Assembly (NCBI RefSeq): GCF_000025865.1
Contig: NC_014002.1
Location: forward strand, 1,922,001-1,986,000
Reading direction: 5' to 3'
DNA from: Methanohalophilus mahii DSM 5219
GTDB lineage: Archaea > Halobacteriota > Methanosarcinia > Methanosarcinales > Methanosarcinaceae
DNA length: 64,000 nucleotides
Shown one piece after another: positions 42,962 through 54,533 of this stretch (position 1 is the first letter of the stretch; each line of letters starts with the position of its first letter). The notes beneath the pieces are model-generated. The model made no database searches. It was not told the origin of the DNA and was given only the letters and a program-made list of their open reading frames with translations. Position numbers and translations under genes: made by a program.

Positions 42962-45727
42962 TCAGAAATCAAGAAGGGAACTCTGGTTGCCGCTTTCTGG
43001 AAGTTTTTCCTTTTCAGGCTCCCTTATTTCGGCATTCATCTGACATCCGTTGTCAGAAGGTTTGGATTTTGAAAAATCAAAAAGCCCTTTTTGCCTGGAG
43101 TCATGATCCAGGGTTGCCATATTCACACCAAATACCGAAAGGATACGTTCCACCGGAGGAAGGAGCTGCTTCTGGATATAATAATCAACATCCAGGGCTA
43201 TATTGTGCTGCCTGACATAGTCAGGATCTTCCGCACGGTTTACAAAAAGATCCTTGCCCGCAACTATCACAAAGGGAATTCTCTCTCCAATGGAAGGACG
43301 CATTCCTGTACGCTGTTCTATCTTCTCCACAACGGTGAGATGGGGTTGTTTGTTTTTGTAACTTGAAGGGCTCTTGGAAAAGGTCTTTGTCAGTACCAGA
43401 TCATCAATAATATCAGAATCCCGGGTGACGTCCAGATTGCGCACCCTGTCCACAGTGGTTTTCACATGTTCCACTGCCTTTTCGACATTACCTTCTTTCA
43501 GTACATATTCCAGTACCCGGTTTAACATATTGGATGTCAGCTCACACCAGTCACGCCTGACGGTTTCCAATCCCTTGACCTTGATCTTATCCTTCCAGCC
43601 GCCTTCTGCAGGTTCAAACAGCCATTGTGCATAGCGTTTCTTTGCTACGAGCAGGACACGCCTGGCGGTGGCTTCGAACTCCAGTTCCATGGGATCCGGC
43701 AGGGAGGCTGTTACCAGGGAAGCAACTTTACTGCCCACCCGTGCAGATTCTTCCAAAGTCAGGTCATCAGGAGATAGTTCCCTGTTATCCCTGTCCATAC
43801 AATGCACAAAAACACTGTCCGTATCCCCGTAAACAATGGAAAGGTTAACTTTTTTGTCATCAGATCCAATCTCGCCTGCTTCATCCCTGAAATAGACCTC
43901 GTCATTTCTGAGCACCACACTGCCTATCTGGCTGCATACAATCTCCTCGGTGCGGGCGATATTTTCCCTGCCAATACTTGTTACTGAGCCGGCCATTCCC
44001 AGACTGTACAGACGGGCCCGTGCATAACCGGAATAGCCATAAAAACTGTTGAGCAGGATTTTCAGGGCAAGCTGGGTGGCATCAAGGACACGGTGTTGAT
44101 TTTCATCCCGGGTCTTTTTCATTATTTGCTTGGTCTCACTGCGCCTTCTCAAAAGGTCCTCGAGTACCGAGGGTACGATGCCTTTATACAGATGGGGTTT
44201 GACAAATTTATCTCCGGTTGGAGAGATTATAAGGTCATCTGTTTTTAGATTGGTATCTTCCACAACGGTAGTATAGCAGAGATTGTGGGCCATTATAATA
44301 GTGGGATAAAGTGACTTATAATCCAGCACAAGCACGTTTTCATGTAACCCCTTGTGAGGTTCAAGGACTGCCCCTCCTTTGAGGTTCTCATTCAGCTTCC
44401 TTCTTTGCTGGGAAGTGTGTTCATCGGGTTTGGATGACATGACCCTGTTCTGCTTGCCATATTCACTCAGGAGCAATTGTTCGACCATATTGGTCTGGCC
44501 ACCGCTTATCACATCCTGAAGCAGGGTACCGCTGACCTGGGATACAGCTATATGCTTATCGAGCAATTTTAGTTGCATAAGCAGTTCAAGAGCAAGCTCG
44601 GAGTCGCGTCTGGCATAATTAATAAACTCGTAGAGTTTGGCACCGTCGTCCTCCCAATATTCTTCCATGTCCTGAGGAGAAACATCCAGTTTTTCCTTGC
44701 CGAGCAATTCATGGGAGACATTCCTGAGTGTATAGCGTTTCAGGCTGAATTCCTGCCTTATAAGGGGCAAAACATCTACAACGGCCCTGCCGGTGATATC
44801 AACCATTGTGCGAGTGCCTATTTTCCTGTAAGCCAGACTCCTGCCATCCCTGCCGACATCTGATATTATTCTGTGCCCATTTTTGTTGAGAATGGATACA
44901 CGATCTGTTACATAGGGAATATCAAAATCATTGCTGTTGTAGCCAGTCACTACGTCGGGATCGTATTCCCTGAAGATCTCAAAAAATCTGGACAACATGG
45001 AAGCTTCATCCTGACAGGTTTCCACATCAGTGTCCACGCCATCAGCAGGCTTGGCTATCAGGACTATGGTTTCTTTGCCCTGATAGGCCGGTGCAAAGGA
45101 GATACTTATCATTATGACTGGAGAAGTTTCAGGGGTGGGCATATTGCCATCCACTGGTAAACACTCGATGTCAAAAGCCAGGTGTCTCAGAGGGGCAGGT
45201 TCCTTTCTTTCAAATTCTTCCACGTCCTCACTGCTGCAGGTTATATTACATAGAGGAAGATTCTGCAAGGGCTCCTGAGGGGTTAACCGCATCCAACCCA
45301 TCCCATGCAGGTTCCTATCAATTAGAAAGCGGTTCCTGAATAGGATATCTGCCTCGTAGATCTCTTTTACAGCAGGCATGGTGGCTATATCATCCCTTAT
45401 CTCAGGTACGTTACCCGGATCATGGGTAATTATCTTTAACATGCGGATGGGTGTGGTCTGGTAGCCTACCGGTTCAAACCTCTCAACCTCTTCAATGGCC
45501 TTTACCTGTTCGAACTTTTGTTTGATATCAGATGCAACCTGTTCCAGATCTGCATTACAGTTGACATAAAAGTAGGGTTCAAAGCCGGGTACCTGACAGC
45601 ATATACTTTTACCTTCTGAGGAACGCCCAAACAGGCGGATTACAGGAGAATTATCCTGTCTGAAGTAGTCGGCATCTATGAGCTGGAATTCTAGCTGATC
45701 AGGTAGGTTTGTGGTCATGGTTTTCAC
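42962..45727 (-). CDS. polB: DNA polymerase B (archaeal family B replicative type)
   Basis: This 921-residue polymerase has an N-terminal uracil-sensing-like domain, a 3'-5' exonuclease domain with Exo I LAFDIECLP, Exo II YNSNDFDIPY and Exo III YARRDSELA, and a polymerase domain with motif A DYKSLYPTII, motif B KILLNSFYGY and motif C YGDTDSVFVH. All catalytic acidic residues are visible. Length is above the usual ~780 residues of PolB because of internal insertions and a long C-terminal tail. A start three codons later (MTTNLPD) is also possible. It lies alone on its strand. Confidence 0.93.
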   Translation of the reverse strand: MKTMTTNLPDQLEFQLIDADYFRQDNSPVIRLFGRSSEGKSICCQVPGFEPYFYVNCNADLEQVASDIKQKFEQVKAIEEVERFEPVGYQTTPIRMLKIITHDPGNVPEIRDDIATMPAVKEIYEADILFRNRFLIDRNLHGMGWMRLTPQEPLQNLPLCNITCSSEDVEEFERKEPAPLRHLAFDIECLPVDGNMPTPETSPVIMISISFAPAYQGKETIVLIAKPADGVDTDVETCQDEASMLSRFFEIFREYDPDVVTGYNSNDFDIPYVTDRVSILNKNGHRIISDVGRDGRSLAYRKIGTRTMVDITGRAVVDVLPLIRQEFSLKRYTLRNVSHELLGKEKLDVSPQDMEEYWEDDGAKLYEFINYARRDSELALELLMQLKLLDKHIAVSQVSGTLLQDVISGGQTNMVEQLLLSEYGKQNRVMSSKPDEHTSQQRRKLNENLKGGAVLEPHKGLHENVLVLDYKSLYPTIIMAHNLCYTTVVEDTNLKTDDLIISPTGDKFVKPHLYKGIVPSVLEDLLRRRSETKQIMKKTRDENQHRVLDATQLALKILLNSFYGYSGYARARLYSLGMAGSVTSIGRENIARTEEIVCSQIGSVVLRNDEVYFRDEAGEIGSDDKKVNLSIVYGDTDSVFVHCMDRDNRELSPDDLTLEESARVGSKVASLVTASLPDPMELEFEATARRVLLVAKKRYAQWLFEPAEGGWKDKIKVKGLETVRRDWCELTSNMLNRVLEYVLKEGNVEKAVEHVKTTVDRVRNLDVTRDSDIIDDLVLTKTFSKSPSSYKNKQPHLTVVEKIEQRTGMRPSIGERIPFVIVAGKDLFVNRAEDPDYVRQHNIALDVDYYIQKQLLPPVERILSVFGVNMATLDHDSRQKGLFDFSKSKPSDNGCQMNAEIREPEKEKLPESGNQSSLLDF

Positions 45728-45935
45728 TGTGAAAGGATGATTGATTGTGGGTATGCAGTATGAGTTTTCTTATTTATAATTTAAACCCTGTAACAGACCT
45801 GGAATATCCAAAGCCTTTGGAATTCCTATCAAACAATCATTGGTAACAAAAGAGCAAAGAAGATATTTTAAGATTTCATCGCAAAGTCACTTTTTGATCC
45901 TGCGATGGAAAACATCAACAATCGTCGAATATGAT

Positions 45936-46070
45936 TTACTTTTCAGTTGCCTTTACACACTCTGCTTTTGTCATGGATGCAAGTATTTTAACTTCCTTTA
46001 CATCCAATTCCAAGCCTCCAGCTACCCGGCTACCGTAATCGGGATCAGCTTTGAAGAACAGAGCAATCTG
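45936..46070 (-). pseudogene. Catalase (monofunctional) C-terminal remnant
   Basis: The reverse strand reads QIALFFKADPDYGSRVAGGLELD and on to a stop at 45936. FxxADPDYGxRVAxGL is the end of haem catalases of the KatE/clade-3 type. Nothing upstream in this frame resembles the rest of a catalase: within about 15 bases comes the katG terminator. So only the last 45 codons of a catalase survive. The frame's apparent ATG at 46124 lies inside the terminator hairpin and is not real. Confidence 0.7.
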
Positions 46071-46081
46071 TGTCAGGACAT

Positions 46082-46116
46082 AAAAAAGGTGGCGTTTCAG
46101 ATTGCATTGAAACGCC
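46082..46116 (-). terminator. Bacterial-style intrinsic terminator of katG
   Basis: Read on the reverse strand, GGCGTTTCA and TGAAACGCC form a perfect 9-bp stem with an 8-base loop, followed after ACC by six Ts. This is the classical rho-independent form, rare as such in archaeal genes. It lies 78 bases past the katG stop. It supports transfer of katG from a bacterium together with its terminator. Confidence 0.8.
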
Positions 46117-46193
46117 GCGCTCATACACTACTAATAGTCCCCCGTGAGCTTTTAAAATATACTTTAAAACCCCTCGAAGCGTTGATGCTGCGA

Positions 46194-48816
<2,623 letters not shown>

Positions 48817-50715
48817 ATGAATCCGCTGCCTAATTGTGAAAATATTGATAACTTCAATATATGGTCAGAAATCGTAAAACAATCAGTTGACAGTATAGTG
48901 GTTACTGATACCAATTCTGCAATTATCTACATGAATAAAGCGGCTGAACATCTTTTTGGATGGAGTTTTGAAGAACTGAAAGGTAGAAAAACAGATGTAT
49001 TCAATGCTGAACAAATGTCAGAAGAGATTCAAAAAGAAATATATGATACTGTGGCTTCTGGTAAGATTTACAATGGGGAACTATTGAACAAAAAGAAAGA
49101 TGGTACTTATTTTTACGTACAAATCAGAATATCCCCTATTTACGATAAAAAAGGAAATATAATTGCCTACATGGGTTCGCAAAGGGACATTACAAATCTA
49201 AAACAAACTGAAAAAAGATTACAACAAGAAAGGGAATTTCTGGAAAAATTAATTCAAACTTCTCCTGTAGCAATACATGGTACTGACACTAACAGTAACG
49301 TAATCATATGGAATGAATCCTCAGAAAAAATATTTGGATGGAGCCGCGAGGAGGTAATTGGCGAATTTTTGCCAACCGTTCCTGAAGAAAATATTGATGA
49401 ACATCTCTCACTGCGCAATAGGGTATTGGCTGGAGAAACCATAACAGGTTATGAAGTTTGTCGATTGAGAAAGGATGGTTCATATCTTTATGGCAGTTTG
49501 TCTGTTGCTCCCATGTATGACCAGAAAGGAAATATCTTTGGCATTATGGCTAATATGGAAGATATTACTGAAAAAAAACAATATGAATATAAACTTAAGG
49601 AAGCCTTCAATCAACTGGAATCAATTCATTTTAATTTGCCAATTAGTGTATGGAGTGCCACCGTAGATGAAACTGGTGACTTTGTTGATACCTATATATC
49701 AGAAGGTGTCAATGAACTATTAGCCCTTCCTCCAAATACAATAGGAAATGATTTCAAAGCATTCTTAAATTATGTCAAACCCCACTATTTGCCAGAAATA
49801 AAGGATAAGTTTGAAGAGGGCATAAAAAATCCTGGCAAAGTTGTGTCTTTTGAGTATGAAGTCATTAATGGAAGTGGTGTGACAAGATGGTTCTTATCAA
49901 GTGGGAGAGCACAGGAAGAAAACGGTACAGTCAAGGTATATGGGTCTACGATTGACATTACCAAAAACAAGAATGCAGAAAAATCTCTCATCAACGCTAA
50001 GTTACTTGCTGAAAATGCAAATCGGGCCAAAACTGAATTTCTGGCCAATGTAAGCCATGAATTACGTACTCCACTTAATGCCATAATTGGTTTCTCTCAA
50101 ATATTATCTACAAACAAATCCGGGAATTTGAATGATAAAGAGCTGAAATATGTATCAAACATCTTGAAAAGTGGCAACCATTTGCTTGAACTGATAAACA
50201 AAATTCTTGATATTTCAAAATTACAAGCAGGTAAACAAGATTTGGAAATCGAATATGTAGATTTTGCTGAAATTTGTGAGGATATAAAACCATTTATTGA
50301 CCCACTTATAGCCAAGAAGAATCTTTCATTTGAATGTATTTTGGATTGTACGGATACAAACATTAAGGCCGATAAAACCAAGATGCTTCAAATAATGCAT
50401 AATCTTCTGGGTAATGCAATAAAATTTACTCCTGAAAATGGGAGCATTGCTATCAATGCAAGATGTATTGGTGATAACTTCCAGGTGTCTGTAAAGGATA
50501 CAGGTATCGGGATACCGGAGGCATCCCATAAAGATATTTTTCATAGTTTCAAGCAAGTAGATTCATCTGCTACAAGGAAATATGAAGGTACCGGTTTAGG
50601 GCTTGCGTTGGTGAAAGAATATATAGAGATGCATGGTGGCGATATATGGGTTGAGAGTGAAGTTGGGAAGGGTAGCACTTTCACATTCGTTATTCCTCAA
50701 AATCAATCATCATAA
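48817..50715 (+). CDS. PAS-domain sensor histidine kinase
   Basis: This 632-residue cytosolic kinase has three PAS domains (about residues 14-125, 140-255, 270-385), then HisKA with the phospho-acceptor His414 in LANVSHELRTPLNAI, and a HATPase with N box NLLGNAIKF, G1 DTGIGIPEA and G2 GTGLGLALVKEY. No transmembrane segment is present, so it senses an internal cue, often redox or a small ligand. No response regulator is next to it. The start ATG 48817 follows GAGGGG at the usual distance; a GTG two codons earlier is less likely. Confidence 0.9.
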   Translation: MNPLPNCENIDNFNIWSEIVKQSVDSIVVTDTNSAIIYMNKAAEHLFGWSFEELKGRKTDVFNAEQMSEEIQKEIYDTVASGKIYNGELLNKKKDGTYFYVQIRISPIYDKKGNIIAYMGSQRDITNLKQTEKRLQQEREFLEKLIQTSPVAIHGTDTNSNVIIWNESSEKIFGWSREEVIGEFLPTVPEENIDEHLSLRNRVLAGETITGYEVCRLRKDGSYLYGSLSVAPMYDQKGNIFGIMANMEDITEKKQYEYKLKEAFNQLESIHFNLPISVWSATVDETGDFVDTYISEGVNELLALPPNTIGNDFKAFLNYVKPHYLPEIKDKFEEGIKNPGKVVSFEYEVINGSGVTRWFLSSGRAQEENGTVKVYGSTIDITKNKNAEKSLINAKLLAENANRAKTEFLANVSHELRTPLNAIIGFSQILSTNKSGNLNDKELKYVSNILKSGNHLLELINKILDISKLQAGKQDLEIEYVDFAEICEDIKPFIDPLIAKKNLSFECILDCTDTNIKADKTKMLQIMHNLLGNAIKFTPENGSIAINARCIGDNFQVSVKDTGIGIPEASHKDIFHSFKQVDSSATRKYEGTGLGLALVKEYIEMHGGDIWVESEVGKGSTFTFVIPQNQSS

Positions 50716-50994
50716 TTGAATGGCTTCATTAGTCCAAATCACCACTAATCCTAAATTCCACATCTGAATGAAAACTACTTGAATCGGGCATAAAATGCAC
50801 TACTTGAAAAGCCGTTGTTTTATTTCCGTTATCAAATCAGTCCGATTCCATAAACCAGATATACAATGCAGACATTACATTACTGGGTACAATCGACAAA
50901 TTGTGATTTCAATAACAGTGTATGCGGAATACTTCTATTTAATTATCCATAGTACTAAATGGACACACAATAATCATTTTGCAGGATAACTGAC

Positions 50995-52428
50995 ATGCGC
51001 AGGCGGAAAGCGACATTCCACTCATTGGAATTGATTCATCCACGTTCTCTTAAACATCTGAACAATCAACTTCAGTCACTTGTCAAAGGCCGAGTGTGGC
51101 TTAAGATATTGTTGGGAATGTTTTTGGGAATTGTTGTAGGATTGGTTTTAGGCCCATCTACCGGATTCGTCGACCCTTCGGTTGCAATGATTATTGGTGA
51201 ATGGGTTGCTATTCCTGGTTATATCTTTCTTGGTTTGTTACAGATGATTGTCGTACCTCTGGTTTTTGCTTCTATTATAAGAGGATTAGCTGCTGGAGAA
51301 GATATTGAGCAATTGAAAAAAATGGGATCGAGAACGGTTGTTTTCTTTCTCGGTACAACTTCCCTGGCCATTATAATTGGTTTGGGATTAGCCCTTTTTA
51401 TAAAACCAGGCCTGTTCATCGATAATAGGATTATCCAGAATACGATGGATGACAGCACAACTTCACTTTCACCGGATAATGTTTCTGGTCCGGCTTTTTC
51501 TGATATTCCCGGTCTGGTCAGTACTGTTCTCCCCACGAATCCCCTGGGAGCAATTGTAACCGGCCAGATGTTACAGGTAGTTATATTTTCAATTATTGTA
51601 GGTATTGCTTTGGTTTCTATGAAACCGGAAAGTTCCAAGCCTCTTCTGGAATTGCTTGGCTCAATTCAGGAAGTTACAATGACAGTTGTCAAATGGAGCA
51701 TGTTGTTGGCTCCTTTTGCTGTTTTTGGATTGCTTACAAAATTTACCATCAATCTGGGCATAGATACATTACTGGGAATGACCGTCTACGTGGGTACGGT
51801 CCTTGCCGGACTGCTGATTATGATGGTAATTTATCTTATCATTATTTTCCTTTTATCAAAAAAGAATCCGATAAAGTTTTTGCAGTCTATCCGCGATGTT
51901 CTCCTGCTGGCCTTTTCGACTTCCAGCTCTGCTGCTGTAATGCCTCTTTCAATAAAAACAGTGGAAGAGAAACTTAATGTACGACCCTCCGTTTCCCAAT
52001 TTGTTATACCTCTGGGAGCCACCATTAATATGAATGGAACCGCCCTTTATCAGAGTATTGCTGCTGTATTCCTGTCCCAGGTATTTGGCGTGGAACTTGG
52101 TATAGGGCAACTTGCAATAATCATGGTTACTGTGGTTGGAGCATCTATCGGTACCCCTGCCACCCCGGGTGTTGGTATAGTCATCCTTGCAATGGTATTG
52201 AACAGCGTAGGTATTCCTGCAAGTGGAATTGCCCTTATACTGGGTGTGGACCGTATCCTTGATATGAGCCGTACATCGGTTAATGTGACCGGTGATATTG
52301 TAGCCTGTGCAGTTGTTGATCGCTGGATAGGGAAGGAAAAGTCGGTAGAGAAGGAATTCCAGGAAGCCAGAATCTGGGATAGGCAGAGACGTATAGAAGG
52401 GGAAGATGTAATTGTGAATTCACATTGA
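50995..52428 (+). CDS. Dicarboxylate/amino acid:cation symporter (DAACS family)
   Basis: This 477-residue membrane transporter is of the GltP/DctA type. Helical segments surround the re-entrant loop STSSSAAVMPLSI (about residues 302-315) and the substrate motif GATINMNGTALYQ (about 339-352), and near the end GVDRILDMSRTSVNVTGD binds substrate and sodium or protons. Typical substrates are glutamate, aspartate or dicarboxylates. The N terminus is about 30 residues longer than usual and basic. It has 279 bases of AT-rich sequence upstream. Confidence 0.9.
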   Translation: MRRRKATFHSLELIHPRSLKHLNNQLQSLVKGRVWLKILLGMFLGIVVGLVLGPSTGFVDPSVAMIIGEWVAIPGYIFLGLLQMIVVPLVFASIIRGLAAGEDIEQLKKMGSRTVVFFLGTTSLAIIIGLGLALFIKPGLFIDNRIIQNTMDDSTTSLSPDNVSGPAFSDIPGLVSTVLPTNPLGAIVTGQMLQVVIFSIIVGIALVSMKPESSKPLLELLGSIQEVTMTVVKWSMLLAPFAVFGLLTKFTINLGIDTLLGMTVYVGTVLAGLLIMMVIYLIIIFLLSKKNPIKFLQSIRDVLLLAFSTSSSAAVMPLSIKTVEEKLNVRPSVSQFVIPLGATINMNGTALYQSIAAVFLSQVFGVELGIGQLAIIMVTVVGASIGTPATPGVGIVILAMVLNSVGIPASGIALILGVDRILDMSRTSVNVTGDIVACAVVDRWIGKEKSVEKEFQEARIWDRQRRIEGEDVIVNSH

Positions 52429-52676
52429 AGCATTGCACACTATCATTTGGTAGTTGGCACTGTTGCAGTTAAAACATCGTTCTCATTTATCGAACACCTT
52501 AATTCTCCTTTTAAGGATCTGAACCATCACTCGATATAATTTCTGATATCAACAGATATTACAACTCTCTTACTCCCAAGTATCTCCATAACAGTGTACC
52601 ATGGCCCGCCAACCAAAGCAATAATATAAAAAGACCCCCAAAAAATGTGTATCAGAGATCTCATAAGGGAATTAAT

Positions 52677-52976
52677 ATGATCAAAAGGGATATTGTTCTG
52701 GGAAGACTGGATGAGCTGCTTCCGGAATTGAAAAAAAACTACAAAGTAAAGGAAATAGGCCTTTTTGGGTCGGTGGCGAGGAATGAATACAAAACCGGCA
52801 GCGATATTGACTTCCTTGTTGAGTTTGAAAAAGGTGCGGATCTTTTTGATCTCGCAGCTCTTGGAATTTTTCTTGAAGACGAGTTCGAGTCAAAGGTAGA
52901 TATCATTTCGAAACGTGCCGTAAGGGATGAATTGAAGAGCAGGATTTTTTCAGAAGTGGTTTATGCGCATGCATGA
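52677..52976 (+). CDS. mntA: MntA-type nucleotidyltransferase antitoxin
   Basis: This 99-residue protein starts at ATG 52677, with AAGGGA upstream. It has the minimal nucleotidyltransferase motif GLFGSVARNEYKTGSDIDFLVEF and a third acidic residue in ESKVDIIS. In MNT/HEPN systems MntA neutralises the HEPN toxin by adding AMP to its active site. The HEPN gene follows after 10 bases. The pair is a type VII toxin-antitoxin system. Confidence 0.9.
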   Translation: MIKRDIVLGRLDELLPELKKNYKVKEIGLFGSVARNEYKTGSDIDFLVEFEKGADLFDLAALGIFLEDEFESKVDIISKRAVRDELKSRIFSEVVYAHA

Positions 52977-52986
52977 GGTGGTTTTC

Positions 52987-53325
52987 ATGCGTGAGTACAG
53001 ATTGTTTTTAGCTGACATTGTTGAAGCGATTGATGAGATAGAAGATTTCACTTCAGGAATGGACTTCACTGAATTTCTCAACGATAGGAAAACCCAGAAG
53101 GCAGTTGTGAAGAATATCGAAATCATTGGTGAAGCCGCTAAGAATGTGCCGGATGAGATAAAGGCAAGTTATCCTGACATTCCGTGGCGGGTGATTGTCG
53201 GTATGCGGGACCGCTTAGCTCATGGTTATTTCGGCATTGATTATGTGATTGTGTGGGATGTTGTTGGCAATCGTCTGATTGGTTTAAGGGATTCTATCCG
53301 GGCAATTCTGGTTGAGATAGATTGA
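52987..53325 (+). CDS. hepT: HepT-type HEPN RNase toxin (DUF86)
   Basis: This 112-residue all-helical protein starts at ATG 52987, behind GAGGTGG; an upstream ATG at 52963 overlaps mntA. The HEPN catalytic motif RX4HXY is present as RDRLAHGYF (about residues 76-84), with the earlier NIEIIGEAAKNVP helix conserved. It is an RNase toxin (often tRNA-directed) held inactive by MntA AMPylation of the motif Tyr. It forms one operon with mntA. Confidence 0.9.
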   Translation: MREYRLFLADIVEAIDEIEDFTSGMDFTEFLNDRKTQKAVVKNIEIIGEAAKNVPDEIKASYPDIPWRVIVGMRDRLAHGYFGIDYVIVWDVVGNRLIGLRDSIRAILVEID

Positions 53326-53383
53326 ACGGGAAATACTTAACCCGTCCTATCGGGAATCAGGTGTTAAATTCAAAACTTTATCG

Positions 53384-54025
53384 CTATGCTCTACCATAAT
53401 TCATTGGGATTGCACGGCTGCGATTACCCACATTGACCCATAAGTTAGCATTTGGATTATCTCTATCAAGATGGATAGCCAACAAGGAAGCCTGATCGGG
53501 TGGACTGAAAATCAATCTAACTCTACTCATCCCCGTATTTCCATTAACAACTGCAACAGCGCCATATTTATTAAAAATTATATGCTTAATTTGGTCCACC
53601 GAATTTATCATTTTCTTAACATCATCTTCAGTAAACAGCTCTTCTGGGAGTTTCGAGGGATTTTTCACTTTTGGTTTAATCCACTTTGTTATGTATGGAT
53701 ATTCGCCGCCGTTCAGCCATCTATAAAATCTCTTAACTGCTATCAGATAACCATATTTTGTTCAATCTGCCAAATCAGATCTCGCAACAATCCCCACAAT
53801 ATATTCAATATCTTCTTTTGTTGCACTATCCAATTCAAAATCGGCCCATTCAGCAACAGCATTCATTTGACTCAGGTACTTTAGGACTCTGGCCTTTGAC
53901 AGACCTTCAACAAAAAGGAATTTCTCAAAACGCAGGATAAGTTTCTTGCTGTTTTCACTATATGCAGCATTTTCTATCTTTATTTCTGCCGCAGTAAGCT
54001 TTCTGTCATAGTTGTAAAGTGCCAT
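53384..54025 (-). pseudogene. Tyrosine recombinase (integrase) pseudogene beside tRNA-Met
   Basis: From ATG 54025 (after AAGGTG) the frame reads an N-terminal core-binding domain (YDRKLTAAEI, SKKLILRFEKFLFVEGLSKARVLKYL). A TGA at 53762-53764 stands where a Trp codon is expected (DLAD stop TKYGYLIAVKRFYRWLNGG). The same frame continues into KNPSKLPEELFTEDDVKKMINSVD, then joins FNKYGAVAVVNGNTGMSRVRLIFS after an apparent in-frame deletion, and ends at 53384 before the HxxR...Y catalytic part. So it is dead by nonsense mutation, internal deletion and truncation. It starts 79 bases from the 3' end of a tRNA gene, the normal position of integrated archaeal elements. Confidence 0.85.
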
Positions 54026-54103
54026 GTATACACCTTCCACTTCTTACTAAAAAAATGTCATTTGAGCAAAGTGAAAGTGTTAGGCACTAAACTATGAAAT
54101 TTA

Positions 54104-54213
54104 TGCCCGGAGCGTGACTCGAACACGCGGCCTCCAGATGTCTCAGGAGACATGGGAGCACCCAATCGTTTACCCTATGAGTCTGGCGCCCCAACCAACT
54201 AGGCTATCCGGGC
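54104..54213 (-). tRNA. tRNA-Met(CAT), elongator type, with 36-base intron
   Basis: Exon 1 (54213-54176) ends ...CCAGACTCATA; the intron spans 54175-54140; exon 2 (54139-54104) begins ATCTGG. After removal the anticodon arm is CCAGA-CTCATAA-TCTGG, the acceptor stem is GCCCGGA/TCCGGGC with discriminator A, and the T arm is GCGTG-TTCGAGT-CACGC. The intron sits after position 37, the canonical archaeal site. CAT anticodon means Met or, if modified, Ile; the structure fits elongator Met. A TTTTAATA box A lies about 30 bases upstream. Confidence 0.92.
54140..54175 (-). other. Archaeal tRNA intron
   Basis: These 36 bases split the anticodon loop between positions 37 and 38 of tRNA-Met and would be removed by the tRNA splicing endonuclease at a bulge-helix-bulge motif. 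The boundaries are deduced from restoring the five-pair anticodon stem. Confidence 0.8.
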
Positions 54214-54533
54214 CTGGTAGCACATACAGAAGGTAAAAGTGGTATTAAAAAGTATCGATTAAAATAACGTTGCACTGCAAGAAATGTGTCTATCGACCAT
54301 AAGTGTGATCAGTACTAAGGAAAGCTTACATCCCGATGCTTCATCTAAAAAATGATACTCTTACAAAATCGAATTAGATGACTAAACTTTTTCTCTGCCC
54401 GTCCAATTTGATATTACATAGTCCTCCTTTGTAATGCAAGTATTTCCCAAAATGTATATTAAGTTTTAAGTGTTATACCCAGAACAAAGCAGTAAAATTA
54501 ATATATTGATATCCTATCCTTTCACGTGGTACT
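54214..54533. other. Intergenic region upstream of tRNA-Met and the 349-residue gene
   Basis: These 320 AT-rich bases contain the tRNA promoter at left (reverse strand, around 54242-54252) and the promoter of the rightward gene. I see no further gene. No copy of the tRNA 3' end that could mark an attachment site was found here. Confidence 0.4.

Noticed and set aside
46071-46124. Start of a 62-residue protein containing the catalase-like tail
   Set aside because: The apparent ATG and first codons lie in the katG terminator hairpin and do not resemble catalase; only the part below 46070 does, so it is called a remnant.
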